Positions 62,334-62,368 of a stretch of 62,368 nt of DNA are shown here, in pieces. The notes under the pieces are model-generated. The model was not told where the DNA came from. It saw nothing but the letters and a program-made list of their open reading frames with translations, and did not search any database. The position numbers were made by a program, and so were the translations under genes. Source of the DNA: a bacterium (GTDB lineage Bacteria; Bacillota; Clostridia; Lachnospirales; Lachnospiraceae); NCBI GenBank assembly GCA_030535455.1, contig JAUNJY010000023.1, positions 1 through 62,368 on the forward strand, given 5' to 3'. Numbering within the stretch: position 1 is the stretch's first letter; every line of letters begins with the position of its first letter.

Positions 62334-62368
62334 ATGAAAAAAATCTTGTTTATAGCTTCAGAATGTGT
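62334..62368 (+). CDS. glgA: Start of glycogen synthase, truncated by window end
   Basis: Only 11 full codons are visible: MKKILFIASEC, with AGGAGGTAAC upstream. The start matches GlgA (MKKxLFxASExxPxxKxGGL), which uses ADP-glucose to extend alpha-1,4-glucan. The identification rests on these few residues. Confidence 0.55.
   Translation, partial: MKKILFIASEC

Noticed and set aside
1-62368. tRNA, rRNA, CRISPR arrays, transposases, integrases
   Set aside because: None was recognised on reading both strands, but a tRNA scan and IS search were not run.

Overview
The window looks like chromosomal DNA from a spore-forming, plant-polysaccharide-degrading member of the Lachnospiraceae (Clostridium/Lachnoclostridium phytofermentans-like). 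The grounds are AT-rich coding with strong AGGAGG ribosome sites, a complete spoIIIA operon with spoIVB, spo0A and dipicolinate synthase genes, a multidomain secreted GH5 glycanase, and the Firmicute gene order nusB-xseA-xseB-ispA-dxs-tlyA-nadK-argR and recN-spoIVB-spo0A. The species is inferred, not shown. I saw no rRNA, tRNA, CRISPR array, integrase or transposase.

Layout. 1-4.0 kb (minus strand): the start of a lipoprotein gene, then an aroF-tyrA-aroA aromatic amino acid operon behind a promoter that abuts a 36-bp palindrome. 4.3-16.1 kb: an EF-G2-type GTPase, a 1385-residue GH5 enzyme, a small alarmone synthetase, uppP, yqeG, aroK, efp and an FAD oxidoreductase. 16.1-16.5 kb has no convincing gene but is densely folded and ends in a terminator, so it is a candidate structured RNA. 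16.5-31.6 kb is core: aroE, spoIIIAA-AH, asp23, nusB, xseAB, ispA, dxs, tlyA, nadK, argR and yebC.

30.8-57.2 kb separates argR from recN, which are neighbours in many Firmicutes. The segment opens with yebC, whose last codons, 3' flank and terminator recur three more times within 4.3 kb. Between the copies lie small secreted or membrane proteins, a subtilase without its catalytic serine, a flavodoxin, a DUF3841 protein and decayed paralogues. This yebC-tail cassette array is the most unusual structure in the window. It is followed by an M42 peptidase, a 29-residue membrane protein on the minus strand, a GNAT remnant, a CPBP protease, a nitrilase with a LysR regulator, a deacetylase, an aldo/keto reductase, a GntR-controlled ABC operon with a perfect 19-bp inverted-repeat operator, an FtsW/RodA protein, DUF2971 and DUF2680 proteins, dpaAB and a 1288-residue Ig-like repeat protein.

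57.2-62.4 kb returns to core: recN, spoIVB behind a consensus-matching sigma-G promoter, spo0A behind a sigma-A promoter with a 0A box upstream, and the first codons of a probable glgA.

Two themes join the genes. Spo0A starts sporulation; the SpoIIIA complex and SpoIVB work in forespore-mother cell signalling, and DpaAB makes the spore-core dipicolinate. AroF, AroE, AroK, AroA and TyrA cover much of the shikimate-to-tyrosine route, while Dxs, IspA, UppP and the FtsW/RodA protein link isoprenoid supply to wall synthesis. Several genes have a good Shine-Dalgarno sequence placed ideally for a near-cognate codon (ATA, ATT, ACG) rather than ATG/GTG/TTG.
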